Source of the DNA: an uncultured Collinsella sp.
Lineage (GTDB): Bacteria; Actinomycetota; Coriobacteriia; Coriobacteriales; Coriobacteriaceae
Assembly (NCBI GenBank): GCA_900549535.1
Contig: UROR01000008.1
Location: forward strand, 1-31,434
DNA length: 31,434 bases
Reading direction: 5' to 3'
Positions within the stretch are counted from its first letter, which is position 1. Each line of letters begins with the position of its first letter. The notes below the pieces were generated by a model. The model worked only from the letters and a program-made list of their open reading frames with translations. It was not told the origin of the DNA and ran no database searches. Positions 24,355 through 31,434 of this stretch are shown in pieces. The position numbers were made by a program, and so were the translations under genes.

Positions 24355-24840
24355 ATGTTCTCAATCGGTCAACACGTCATTCATCCGGGTCAGGGAGTCT
24401 GCACCGTCGTCGGTTTTAGGGACGACACGCCGCAGCCCATGCTACTGCTCGAGACCAAGCAGGGACATGCGCAGACAATCCTAATGTACCCCGTGGCGCA
24501 GGCCGATCGCTTGCATGCCGCCATCTCTCAGCAAGATGCCGAGCACCTGCTGAGCCACTACAGCGAGCTCGAGTGCGACACCTTCACCGAGCGCAACAGC
24601 TCGCTCGAGGAGACGCACTTTAAGCAGCAGCTCAAGCTGGGCGCGCCCGAGACGGTCCGCGTGGCAAAGACCATGATGCACCGTATTCGCCAGGCCGAGG
24701 AAGCCGGAAAAAAGCCCAGCTCATACTACATGCGTGTGCTCAAGGAGGCAAAGCGCCGCTCCGTCGAGGAGTTCGCCGTCGCCCTGGGTGTCACCGAAGA
24801 AGACGCCGAGGCCTGCCTGGCCCAAGCCGCCCTCAACTAA
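24355..24840 (+). CDS. CarD/TRCF-RID family transcription regulator
   Basis: This 161-residue protein starts with the RNA-polymerase-interacting fold of CarD: FSIGQHVIHPGQGVCTVVGF at about residues 2-21, followed by a beta-rich segment and MYPVAQADRLH. The rest is helical and basic (RVAKTMMHRIRQAEE, SSYYMRVLKEAKRR), matching CarD's DNA-binding C-terminal half. In mycobacteria CarD stabilises the open promoter complex at rRNA and other promoters. Similar regulation here is inference. GGAGG precedes the ATG. A strong terminator follows, so it is probably transcribed alone. Confidence 0.87.
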   Translation: MFSIGQHVIHPGQGVCTVVGFRDDTPQPMLLLETKQGHAQTILMYPVAQADRLHAAISQQDAEHLLSHYSELECDTFTERNSSLEETHFKQQLKLGAPETVRVAKTMMHRIRQAEEAGKKPSSYYMRVLKEAKRRSVEEFAVALGVTEEDAEACLAQAALN

Positions 24841-24852
24841 CCTTCCCGCGCA

Positions 24853-24896
24853 AAAACCACCACAAAGGGGGCACTGTTGACCTTTGTGGTGGTTTT
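24853..24896 (+). terminator. Intrinsic terminator of the CarD-like gene
   Basis: AAAACCACCACAAAGG (24853-24868) and CCTTTGTGGTGGTTTT (24881-24896) form a perfect 16-base stem with a 12-base loop. It closely resembles the terminator now split by the IS3 element downstream. Confidence 0.93.
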
Positions 24897-24951
24897 CTTG
24901 TTCTAGTAGTATTCAATCATTAGCGATACCCACGAGCACAAGGAGTCTCTT

Positions 24952-25551
24952 ATGGCAGAGCCGCTTACCGCCGGAATCACCCGCGACCGCGCGTTCGAAC
25001 TGCTCAACGAGCACAACAAGGACCCGTTCCACATCACCCACGGCGAGACGGTCGAGGGCACCATGCGCTACTTTGCGCGCGAGTTCGACCCCGAGAACGA
25101 GGAGTTTTGGGGTATCGTCGGACTGCTGCACGACTTGGATTGGGAGGAGCATGAGGACGACCCTGTGAACCACACCATCTATGCGGCCGAGATCCTCGAG
25201 GGCGAGGGTGCCTCCCCTGAGCTCATTCGCGCCATCCAGACGCATACGTCTGATTTCAACTCCACACTGCCCAAGCCCGAGCTGCAGATGGAGAAGATCC
25301 TGTTTGCCTGCGACGAGCTCACCGGTCTGATCGGCGCGGCTGTCATCATGCGCCCGAGCAAAAGCGTCATGGACTTTACGACCAAGTCGCTCAAGAAAAA
25401 GTTCAAGGACAAGCGCTTTGCCGCTGGCTGTTCGCGCGATGTGATTACGCAGGGCGCCGAGATGCTGGGTTGGGAGCTCCCCGAACTCTTTGACCGCACC
25501 ATCGCGGCCATGCAGTCCTTCGCCCCCGATCGCGACACCTTCCAGGCCTAA
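24952..25551 (+). CDS. HD-domain metal-dependent phosphohydrolase
   Basis: This 199-residue protein has H30 in PFHITHGETVEG, H60-D61 in GLLHDLDWEEHEDD, and a later CDELTGLIGA. These match the metal ligands of the HD superfamily, whose members hydrolyse nucleotides or other phosphate esters. It belongs to the small single-domain HD proteins often called hydrolases; the substrate is unknown. AGGAG precedes the ATG. Its natural terminator began about 20 bases after the stop but is now interrupted by the IS3 element, so readthrough into the element is possible. Confidence 0.85.
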   Translation: MAEPLTAGITRDRAFELLNEHNKDPFHITHGETVEGTMRYFAREFDPENEEFWGIVGLLHDLDWEEHEDDPVNHTIYAAEILEGEGASPELIRAIQTHTSDFNSTLPKPELQMEKILFACDELTGLIGAAVIMRPSKSVMDFTTKSLKKKFKDKRFAAGCSRDVITQGAEMLGWELPELFDRTIAAMQSFAPDRDTFQA

Positions 25552-25570
25552 CCGCCCACGCCACCTATAA

Positions 25571-25588
25571 CCACCGCAAAGGGGACAG
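25571..25588 (+). terminator. Left half of the HD-gene terminator, split by IS3
   Basis: AACCACCGCAAAGG followed by GGACAG is the 5' arm and part of the loop. The matching CCTTTGTGGTGGTTTT arm lies at 27049-27064, on the other side of the element. Joining the two flanks with one CAG restores a stem of about 14 bases with one G-U pair. Confidence 0.8.
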
Positions 25589-25626
25589 TGAACTGCGCCC
25601 CGAAACTTGGACTGAACAAATAGCGA

Positions 25627-26538
25627 CTACGCCGCAAGGGCCCGGTTCCGGAACTCCTCCGGCGTCAGGCCCTTCAATCTTACCTGCCTGCGCCGCGTGT
25701 TCCAATGGTCTATGTACCCCTCCAGGTCGCGCTTGAAGTCCCCGAAGCTGCCCCACTCCCTGCCGCGGTAGAACTCGTCCTTCACGTGGCCGAAGAGCTG
25801 CTCGGTGGCGGCGTTGTCGATGCAGTTCCCCTTGCGCGACATGCTCTGGGTGATGCCCGCCCCCTCCAGCCTGGAGGCGTAGGACTCGTGCTGGTACTGC
25901 CAGCCCATGTCCGAGTGCACGGTCGGTGCCGCCCCGCCGGGCAGGGCCTCGAGGAGCCGGTCGAGCATCCTGTGCTGCTGGGCGAGGTCCGGCGAGGTCG
26001 ATATGTCGCTCGCCACGATCTCCTTCGTGCAGAAGTCGAGCACCGGGGCCCAGTAGGCCTTGGCGCCGGCCACCTTGAACTCGGTGACGTCGGTGCCGAG
26101 CTTCTGCCACGGCCCCTCGGCGCCGAAGTCCCTCGCGATGACGTTCTCGAACGTGCTCCCCACGAGCCCCCTGTAGGAGCTGTACCGGCGGCGGGAGCCC
26201 CGGCGGCGTATCCCGCACCGGATGCCCATCTCGCGCATCATCTTGAGCACGGTCTTGTCGGCCACGACCGCGCCCAGCTCGGCGCGCAGGCACATGGCTA
26301 TCTGCCGGTGCCCGCAGCCGTTGGCGGTGCGCGAGAATATCTCGGCCGCGGCGTCGCGCAGCTCGGGCCTGGTCGGCCTCCGCGGGTGCGCCAGCGCGTA
26401 GTAGTAGGTCGACCTCCTGAGCCCCGAGCACTCCAGCAGGTGGCGCAGGGAGTGCCCCTCCGCCCTCAGCGCCCTCACCGCCTCGGCCGCCGCCCTGGTC
26501 AGAGCCCGTCCCGCTCGACCAGGGCGCGCAATTTTTTT
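25627..26538 (-). CDS. IS3-family transposase OrfB (DDE integrase part)
   Basis: This is the rve/DDE catalytic part, read after a -1 shift from orfA. Motifs in order are an HTH_21 region (GCGHRQIAMCLRAELGAVV), GTDVTEF with the first Asp, HSDMGWQY with the second Asp, and NAATEQLFGHVKDE with the catalytic Glu. It ends with the usual IS3 GYIDHWNTRRRQ and LTPEEFR. About 302 residues follow the shift point. No separate start codon with a ribosome site is evident, so it is probably made only as the OrfAB fusion. The product catalyses cut-and-paste/circle transposition of this element. Confidence 0.92.
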   Translation of the reverse strand, partial: KKIARPGRAGRALTRAAAEAVRALRAEGHSLRHLLECSGLRRSTYYYALAHPRRPTRPELRDAAAEIFSRTANGCGHRQIAMCLRAELGAVVADKTVLKMMREMGIRCGIRRRGSRRRYSSYRGLVGSTFENVIARDFGAEGPWQKLGTDVTEFKVAGAKAYWAPVLDFCTKEIVASDISTSPDLAQQHRMLDRLLEALPGGAAPTVHSDMGWQYQHESYASRLEGAGITQSMSRKGNCIDNAATEQLFGHVKDEFYRGREWGSFGDFKRDLEGYIDHWNTRRRQVRLKGLTPEEFRNRALAA

Positions 26539-26996
26539 AGGTAGGCGACCTCGGCCTCGAGCCTGCGGCAGCGCTCCTCGAGCTCCTGCTCGCGGGTGCG
26601 GGCCCGGGGTTTCGACCTCGACCCCCTCGGCCTGCCCTTCGGGCGGGGCCGCAGCGCCTCGGCGCCGCCCTCGCGGTAGAGCCTGCACCAGCGCTCCAGC
26701 GGGGATTTCGACCTGATCCCGAACTCGGCCATGGCGTCGGCCTTCGCCATCCCGCCGTCGACCACGGCCGACGCCGCGGCGACCCTCTGCTCGAATGTGT
26801 ACCTGGATTGTTTCCCGCCCATGGACAGCAGCGCCTCGCTTCCGAACGCCCGGTATACCCACTGCCATTCTCTCACGGTCTCGCGGGGGACGGACAGGGC
26901 CTCGGCCGCCGGCTTGCAGCCGACGCCGGCGTCGAAGAGCTCGACGGCCCGCCTCCTGGACTCCAGGTCGTGCTTCGACCTGAGATCTATACTCAT
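26499..26996 (-). CDS. IS3-family transposase OrfA (DNA-binding part)
   Basis: This 165-residue protein begins with helix-turn-helix sequence (LESRRRAVELFDAGVG then ALSVPRETVREWQ), has a second HTH-like repeat (KADAMAEFGIRSKSPLERW), and ends in a basic stretch plus a leucine-zipper-like EQELEERCRRLEAEVAYL, as in IS150-group OrfA. GGGAGG lies six bases before the ATG. Near its 3' end is A7 (minus strand; 26532-26538), where ribosomes can slip back one base to enter orfB. Unshifted translation stops at 26499. Confidence 0.9.
   Translation of the reverse strand: MSIDLRSKHDLESRRRAVELFDAGVGCKPAAEALSVPRETVREWQWVYRAFGSEALLSMGGKQSRYTFEQRVAAASAVVDGGMAKADAMAEFGIRSKSPLERWCRLYREGGAEALRPRPKGRPRGSRSKPRARTREQELEERCRRLEAEVAYLKKLRALVERDGL
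26532..26538 (-). promoter_or_regulatory. A7 slippery site for -1 frameshifting
   Basis: In the orfA frame the codons read CTA AAA AAA TTG. Slipping one base back gives AAA AAA ATT and opens the orfB frame. Poly-A slippery runs are the standard IS3-family device for making OrfAB. Confidence 0.85.
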
Positions 26997-27042
26997 GGAA
27001 AACCTCCCATTTCCCGATGTCCAAGAAATGGGAGGCAGTTCA

Positions 27043-27365
27043 CAGGCACCTTTGTGGTGGTTTTAGTTTATCTGAGCTAACTTATGGAGAAGGTGTGGCG
27101 GCGTTTATTGTCGCTACAAAGTAAACCACGGCGAACTATATTGGTTTCAGCAACGGAGCAGGCAATAGGCGATGAAAAAGCCTGCCCTGTTGAGTTTGAT
27201 TCGCATTCCTCCCCTCTGTGCGATTCAACGGTGTACTTCGGGAAAGCGCCCGTCGGCTGCCATGGCCGGCGGGCGCTTTCCCGTAATCATGGGACAAAAC
27301 ATCAGGTCCGTTATCCCAAAATGAGGTGCCGACGTTTGGCCTTAGGGCGGCACAAACTTTGATTG
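27043..27365. other. Intergenic region right of the IS3 element
   Basis: It starts with the displaced terminator arm (27049-27064). A strong hairpin lies at 27239-27283: CGGGAAAGCGCCCG pairs with CGGGCGCTTTCCCG around a GGC/GCC inner stem, probably the terminator of the Cys-rich protein gene or of an older unit, although no clear T-run follows. GCAGGC and GCCTGC near 27160-27187 can also pair. No gene seen. Confidence 0.5.
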
Positions 27366-27659
27366 TTAGTCCCGCTTGCAGCAACCGATCTTTGTAAGCC
27401 CCTGCGGCGTCTCTTCGCCCGCGGGGATTCTTGGGCTGTTGCTTCCCAGATACGCCTCTACATGCCGCGCGAACGCTTGCCACGACCACTCGTCTTTATC
27501 GGCCTCAAGCCGATCGGGGGAAATCGCGTTGAACAGGCACGTTGGAATCTCGTGCTCGTGCAGATTCTTGGCGATACAAGGCGTGCAGCCCTTGTCGTGG
27601 TTGACAGGGTTAAACGGGCATTTCCGGTCGTTGCATGTACAAAACGCAACTGAGCTCAT
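27366..27659 (-). CDS. Small Cys-rich protein, DUF6485-like
   Basis: This 97-residue protein has cysteines at 7, 9, 14, 25, 28 and 41 (FCTCNDRKC, GCTPCIA, PTCLF) and a final Cys-Cys pair. The first 45 residues match my memory of the DUF6485 pattern, a short Cys-rich family common in gut anaerobes. Metal binding (Zn or Fe-S) is likely from the cysteine spacing but is not demonstrated. AAGGAG precedes the ATG. It stands alone between two hairpins, on the same strand as trpS but separated from it by trpS's terminator. Confidence 0.75.
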   Translation of the reverse strand: MSSVAFCTCNDRKCPFNPVNHDKGCTPCIAKNLHEHEIPTCLFNAISPDRLEADKDEWSWQAFARHVEAYLGSNSPRIPAGEETPQGLTKIGCCKRD

Positions 27660-27811
27660 GGGGCTCCTTCCAGTCGGTCGGCTCTGCTGTAAAACGCTGC
27701 CGCATGTTAAAACAATAGGGCGTCATTGCTTAACAGAATATAGTCTTAGGGTGCTTGCGACTTAGGGGTTCTGCCGAGCGGCTGAATACCTCGGCGACCG
27801 ACCTCTGAAGA

Positions 27812-27862
27812 AAACAAAACCGCCGCAATGAGGATTGTACTCATCGCGGCGGTTTTGTTTGA
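27812..27862 (-). terminator. Strong terminator of trpS
   Basis: AACAAAACCGCCGC pairs with GCGGCGGTTTTGTT, and the inner ATGAG pairs with CTCAT. Long A- and T-rich lower arms make it effective in either direction. It lies 21 bases past the trpS stop. Confidence 0.9.
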
Positions 27863-27882
27863 CTGCTGTTTATTGTTCTCGG

Positions 27883-28932
27883 CTAGTACACCATGCCCAT
27901 GGCGTCCTGAACCTCGCCCAGGGTCTGCTCGGCGATCTCATTGGCGCGACGGTTGCCCTCGTGCAGGACGTCCTTTACGTAATCCAGGTCGTTCTCGTAG
28001 CGCTGGCGACGCTCGCGAATCGGCGCGAAGTACTTGTTGACCGCCTCGGTCACGTACTTCTCGAGCTGGCCGGAGCCGCCCATGCCAATCTCCTCGGCAA
28101 TCTCGACTTCGGAACGGCCGGTGCAGATGGCGGCCGTCGAAAGCAGACCGGACACGCCGGGGCGGTTCTCGGGATCGAACGTGATCATGCGCTCGGAGTC
28201 GGTCTGGCTCTTCTTGATGCGCTTGGCCGTCTCCTCGGCGGTCATCGAGATGTTGATGGCGTTACCGTAGCTCTTGCTCATCTTGCGACCGTCCAGGCCC
28301 GGCAGCAGCGGGGTCTCGGACAGCAGTGCGTCGACCTCGGGGAACACCTTGCCGTAGCGGTTGTTAAAGCGGCGGGCGATGGTGCGGGTGAGCTCGATGT
28401 GCGGCAGCTGGTCGCGACCGACGGGCACCACATTGCCCTTGCAGAACAGGATGTCGCAGGCCTGGTGCACCGGGTAGGTGAGCAGAAGGCCGGTGAGCTC
28501 GTGGCCCGAGGCCTCCATCTCGGCCTTGACCGTGGGGTTGCGCGCCAGCTCGGCCTCGGACACCAGCGACAGGAACGGCAGCATGAGCTGGTTGGCGGCG
28601 GGCACGGCGGAGTGCGCGTAGATCATGGTCTTGTCGGGGTCGATGCCGCAGGCAAGGTAGTCCATGACCATGTTGTACACGTTGTCCTGGATGTGCTCGG
28701 TCGTGTCGCGGTCGGTGATGACCTGGTAGTCGGCGATGAGTACGTTGGTCTTGGCACCCATGTTCTGCAGCTCCACACGGCCCTTGAGGGTGCCGAAGTA
28801 GTGACCCAGATGCAGACGGCCGGTGGGGCGGTCGCCGGTGAGCATGGTGAACTTGTCGGGCGTCTTGGCCAGGCCCTCGCGAATGGCGTTGCTCTTCTGC
28901 AGCGCGACTTCGTAGCTGTTCTCGTTTGGCAT
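27883..28932 (-). CDS. trpS: Tryptophanyl-tRNA synthetase
   Basis: At 349 residues this is a normal bacterial TrpS. The HIGH-type motif reads GDRPTGRLHLGHYFGTL at about residues 33-49. The KMSKS motif appears exactly in DGRKMSKSYGNAINI. Other family signatures include IADYQVITDRD and CDILFCKGNVVPVGRDQLPH, which hold the tryptophan and dimer contacts. The ATG at 28932 follows AGGAG; the extra 40 codons of open frame upstream have no ribosome site. I looked for a T-box leader, which often controls trpS in Gram-positives, and did not find one in the 160 bases upstream. Confidence 0.96.
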   Translation of the reverse strand: MPNENSYEVALQKSNAIREGLAKTPDKFTMLTGDRPTGRLHLGHYFGTLKGRVELQNMGAKTNVLIADYQVITDRDTTEHIQDNVYNMVMDYLACGIDPDKTMIYAHSAVPAANQLMLPFLSLVSEAELARNPTVKAEMEASGHELTGLLLTYPVHQACDILFCKGNVVPVGRDQLPHIELTRTIARRFNNRYGKVFPEVDALLSETPLLPGLDGRKMSKSYGNAINISMTAEETAKRIKKSQTDSERMITFDPENRPGVSGLLSTAAICTGRSEVEIAEEIGMGGSGQLEKYVTEAVNKYFAPIRERRQRYENDLDYVKDVLHEGNRRANEIAEQTLGEVQDAMGMVY

Positions 28933-29093
28933 AATTGCTCCTAACGTATATTCATGGGTCAAGATGATAACGCGTTTATTGGAGGGGCGGGTCGTAAGTA
29001 GGCGAGGGGCGGGAGAGCGGCGGCTTGTGCGATGGGCGCGGCGTGGCTGCACGTTTGGCCGGCGGCGTCTGGACGCATCCTCGGCAGCTTACC

Positions 29094-30293
29094 CTAGCGC
29101 CTGTGGTGGCGCTCCTCCTTGCGTTCTTCTGCTGCCTGCTCCTCTTGCTTAAAGGCGGGATCGTCGGGGGTGACGAGCTCATCCTCGTGCGTGCGCTTGT
29201 TGTAATGGTGACGCAACACGGGCTCAAACAGATGTAGATGCTTGGCAAAGGCCGCCGAGCCAATGGCGAGCACGGTAAAGATGAGCACGCGCATGGGCAC
29301 CTCGACCTGGTTGATCGCGGCGGCGCCGGCCGAAAGCATAATGCACCAGGCATAGATGAGGAGCACTGCCTGCTTTTGGTTGTAGCCCTCTTGGATCAGG
29401 CGGTGGTGGATGTGGCCCTTGTCGGCCTGCCCGATGCTAATGTGGGCGCGCTTGCGGCGCACGATGGCGCTAAACGTGTCGATGATGGGCACGCCGGCAA
29501 CGATGAGCGGGATGATAAGCGAGGTGAGCGCGGCGGTGCGGCTCACGTTGAGTAGCGAGATGGAGCCCAGCGCAAAGCCCAGAAGCAGCGACCCCGAGTC
29601 GCCCAAGAAGATGCTTGCGGGGTTGAAGTTGTAGCGCAAAAAGGCCAGACAGGCGCCAAAGAGCGCAATGGAGAGCGCGGCGGCGTCGATGCGGCCCGAG
29701 AGAACGGCCATCGAAAACATGGTGAACGACGCGATGCCGCAGATGCCCGTGGCCAAGCCGTCGAGGCCGTCGATGAGGTTAATGATGTTGGTGAATGCGA
29801 CCAGATAGATCACGGTGATGGGGTAGGCGAGCCATCCGAGCATGATCTCGCCGGGGGCAAACGGGTTGACGATGACGCCGATGCGCAGGCCGCCCACGCA
29901 GGCGATGAGCGCGGCGAGAATCTGACCGGCCAGTTTTTGCTTGGGCTTGAGCTGGATGACGTCGTCGATAGCGCCGGTCGCAAAGATGACGGTAAAGGAG
30001 AGGGCCAGCATAGGATAGCTAATGTGAAGGCGCGGGTGCGGCACCAGGACGGGCGGCCAACCCAGGTACCAGGTGCCTAGGATTTGCACAATACAGGCAA
30101 CGACCAGGCCCAAAAACACCGCCGTTCCGCCCAAACGCGGGATGGGCTTGGTGTTGATGCGGCGCTTAGAAGGATAGTCGACGGCGTCGAGCTTAATTGC
30201 CAAGCGCTTGACCAGGGGCACCGTGAGGAAGGTCGTGATAAAGGCCGCCGCTGCCACGCATAGATACGGTATGTAGCTCGGGGATGAAGCCAT
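29094..30293 (-). CDS. WecA/TagO-type undecaprenyl-phosphate sugar-1-phosphate transferase
   Basis: This polytopic membrane protein (about 399 residues, roughly ten or eleven helices) transfers a HexNAc-1-phosphate to undecaprenyl phosphate, starting a cell-envelope glycan. Family motifs appear in order: RRINTKPIPRLGG near the N-terminus, GAIDDVIQLKPKQKL with the catalytic Asp-Asp, NLIDGLDGLATG, NFNPASIFLGDSGSL and the cytoplasmic His-rich GHIHHRLIQEG. Spacing fits WecA/TagO rather than MraY. The tail is charged (Glu/Arg/Lys, then His-His-Arg-Arg). The start is uncertain: ATG at 30293 or TTG at 30311, neither with a good ribosome site. No other wall-glycan gene is adjacent. Confidence 0.92.
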   Translation of the reverse strand: MASSPSYIPYLCVAAAAFITTFLTVPLVKRLAIKLDAVDYPSKRRINTKPIPRLGGTAVFLGLVVACIVQILGTWYLGWPPVLVPHPRLHISYPMLALSFTVIFATGAIDDVIQLKPKQKLAGQILAALIACVGGLRIGVIVNPFAPGEIMLGWLAYPITVIYLVAFTNIINLIDGLDGLATGICGIASFTMFSMAVLSGRIDAAALSIALFGACLAFLRYNFNPASIFLGDSGSLLLGFALGSISLLNVSRTAALTSLIIPLIVAGVPIIDTFSAIVRRKRAHISIGQADKGHIHHRLIQEGYNQKQAVLLIYAWCIMLSAGAAAINQVEVPMRVLIFTVLAIGSAAFAKHLHLFEPVLRHHYNKRTHEDELVTPDDPAFKQEEQAAEERKEERHHRR

Positions 30294-30526
30294 GAATCTA
30301 AAAACCGCCAAGCGTCGAAGGAAAAGGTCAGAAGAACGCCATGCGCAAAGGGCATAGCCGAACCATGATACTCGACCACGGGGGGTGCATGGAATTGCAT
30401 GCAGCGATAATCACGCGCTTACCAGATATTGGGATGTTGTCGATGGCTTGTCGGGATACCGGCGGGGATCCATATGGGCTGTAATGGTGGTTTTCGGCAA
30501 ATGAAAACCACCCCCCACGTTACGAA
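30294..30526. other. Intergenic region upstream of the transferase
   Basis: A perfect 10-base inverted repeat lies at 30486-30512 (GGTGGTTTTC and GAAAACCACC, 7-base loop), with no T-run on either side. The rest has no gene I can support. Confidence 0.5.
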
Positions 30527-30705
30527 AATGAACCCACCTAAAACAGGTGGGTGCCCTCATCGACTGTTCCAGCGTCCTTAACAACGAAGGATACCTGTAC
30601 TAGGTACGACTGTGTGGGCTCCCTAAATAAACGCGACGGTTCACCCAGTTGCTCCGCGGGGGGCGGAATACCTACATCATAAAGCGGCACTTTGTCGATT
30701 CCAGT
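30527..30705 (-). ncRNA. ssrS: Candidate 6S RNA
   Basis: On the minus strand a TATAAT box (30712-30717) is followed about 7 bases later by a roughly 180-base region with no open frame. It ends in a terminator hairpin (ACCCACCT and AGGTGGGT, loop GTTTT region, then TTCATTTT). Length and architecture suit 6S RNA: an outer stem can form between ATCGAC near the 5' end and GTCGAT near the 3' end, with a largely paired middle including TCCTT/AAGGA. The 3' sequence GGCACCCACCT followed by the hairpin resembles 6S genes of Gram-positives as I remember them. No -35 was found. It could instead be another small RNA. Confidence 0.5.
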
Positions 30706-30818
30706 CTTGACATTATAAAAAACGTGTCGGACGATTACGGCGCCTTGGACTCGAGCCGTCTGTGCGGTTGGTCCCTTTACGTTTGAGCTGCTGAATCATT
30801 GTTTTGGAGCATGTTTTT

Positions 30819-31322
30819 ATGCCGACGTCGTTGACCGAACTTTTTTCGCCCGCCTGCCATTTGTGTCCGCGCCGTTGCGGTGCGGCGCGCGACGAGGGCG
30901 CGCGTGGCGTGTGCGGCGCCGACAACACGCTTAAGGTCGCCCGCGCGGCGCTCCATATGTGGGAGGAGCCGCCCATTTCGGGCGAGGCCGGCTCGGGTAC
31001 GATTTTCTTTAGCGGCTGTTCGCTCAAATGTATCTACTGCCAAAACCACGAGATCTCGACGGGCAATTTTGGCCTTGAGATTTCGCCTGAGCGCCTGGTC
31101 GAGATTATGCTGGAACTGCAGGACCAGGGTGCCAACAACATCAATTTGGTGACTGCGACGCACTATGCGCACCTGTTGCCTGCCGCGATTGCCGCGGCAC
31201 GGACGCGCGGGCTGGTCATCCCGATCGTCTACAACACGAGTGGTTACGAGCGCGCGAGTGCCGTGGCGGCGCTGGGCGACCTGGTCGATGTGTGGCTTAC
31301 CGACTTTAAATATGCCGATGCG
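30819..31322 (+). CDS. Radical SAM protein, PflA-like (5' part, chimeric end)
   Basis: The first 167 codons encode a radical SAM enzyme related to pyruvate formate-lyase activating enzymes and the COG1313 family. The cluster motif is C67, C71 and C74 in FFSGCSLKCIYCQNHEIS. An N-terminal Cys-rich region (C13, C16, C20, C32) may hold another metal or cluster. GANNINLVTATHY and IPIVYNTSGYE are typical family segments, and DVWLTDFKYAD near codon 165 is the usual block before the C-terminal half. From there the frame continues in unrelated sequence, so the true C-terminus is missing. GGAG lies about 9 bases before the ATG. Confidence 0.88.
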
Positions 31323-31434
31323 GTAGAAGCGTGCGATAACATCCAAACTTTCAAATTAGTTGTCAAAACGATTGCCCGCAAACACGGTTTGCATGCGACA
31401 TTTATGCCAAAACCATTATATGGCATCAATGGGT
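31302..31434 (+). other. glnA: Internal fragment of glutamine synthetase fused in frame (probable chimeric join)
   Basis: From DFKYAD onward the frame reads AVEACDNIQTFKLVVKTIAR and then KHGLHATFMPKPLYGING to the edge. This is the highly conserved internal stretch of GlnA just before its Gly-Ser-Gly-Met-His motif. Its codons are A/T-ending (TTA, ATT, ACA, CCA, TAT), unlike the rest of the window. The join lies in sequence both genes can share (DFKYADA), with no frameshift. It is most simply an assembly or amplification chimera with DNA from a low-GC Firmicute. Confidence 0.9.

Larger units (their letters stand above)
25589..27042 (-). mobile_element. Complete IS3-family insertion sequence, 1454 bases
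   Basis: The ends are inverted: TGAACTGC at 25589-25596 and GCAGTTCA at 27035-27042, with imperfect pairing continuing inward to a shared CTTGGAC. A CAG occurs directly outside both ends (25586-25588 and 27043-27045), a 3-base target duplication typical of IS3. It encodes orfA and orfB in overlapping frames with an A7 slippery run. Both genes look intact, so the element may be active. Its GC content is clearly above that of the neighbours. Confidence 0.92.

Noticed and set aside
28933..29093. T-box riboswitch in front of trpS
   Set aside because: The leader is short and lacks the T-box core and specifier-loop structure; none was found upstream of argS either.
30708..30737. TTGACA at 30708 as -35 of the radical SAM gene
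   Set aside because: No acceptable -10 lies 16-18 bases downstream on the plus strand, and the overlapping TATAAT points the other way.

Overview
The window looks like chromosomal DNA of a high-GC, Gram-positive, anaerobic gut actinobacterium of the class Coriobacteriia, most likely Collinsella or a close relative. I infer this from protein content and codon style (GC-rich third positions, SUF-only Fe-S assembly, a GGGtGRT pair, a Rho with a very long disordered N-terminus). No species-level marker is present. Both ends are incomplete: a secreted-protein gene runs off the left edge, and the right edge appears chimeric.

Layout. 1-1527 (-): secreted protein with a Ser/Asp/Gly-rich tail. 1667-2098 (-): Rrf2/IscR-type regulator, divergent from sufC-sufB-sufD-sufS-sufU (2323-7568), an operon with overlapping or nearly touching genes that ends at a terminator. 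7569-9443: a poorly coding stretch around a REP-associated (Y1/HUH) transposase gene on the minus strand. 9444-11156: an IscU-like scaffold protein and its GGGtGRT partner. 11413-12939: an FAD-dependent oxidoreductase. 12940-14400: an accessory spot with dinD, a duplicated tRNA-Lys 3' end plus terminator, a row of tiny hairpins, tRNA-Lys(CTT) and tRNA-His(GTG). 14563-16771: a PLP aminotransferase and a ROK sugar kinase. 16886-21630 (-): VanZ-like protein, a two-helix membrane protein with a long disordered tail, and rho. 21631-22158: intergenic DNA with a MITE-like inverted-repeat element. 22159-24012 (-): argS. 24355-25551: CarD-like regulator and an HD-domain protein. 25589-27042: complete IS3-family element inserted in the loop of the HD gene's terminator. 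27366-30293 (-): Cys-rich small protein, trpS and a WecA/TagO-type glycosyl-phosphotransferase. 30527-30705 (-): candidate 6S RNA. 30819 to end: radical SAM activase-like gene that turns, in frame, into an internal piece of glutamine synthetase with low-GC codon use.

How the genes fit together. The left half is dominated by iron-sulfur biology. The Rrf2 regulator has three Cys in an IscR-like arrangement and probably senses an Fe-S cluster to control the divergent SUF operon, which makes clusters for anaerobic enzymes. The IscU-like/GGGtGRT pair is a second, little-understood Fe-S-associated module. The right half is mostly housekeeping (Rho, ArgS, TrpS, CarD, lipid-carrier glycosyltransferase) interrupted by mobile DNA.

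The observations most worth following are the right-end chimera, the GGGtGRT pair, the IS3 insertion inside a terminator loop, the tRNA-Lys tail duplication with a hairpin row, the MITE-like element, and the repeated GGGACA motifs between the Rrf2 gene and the suf operon.
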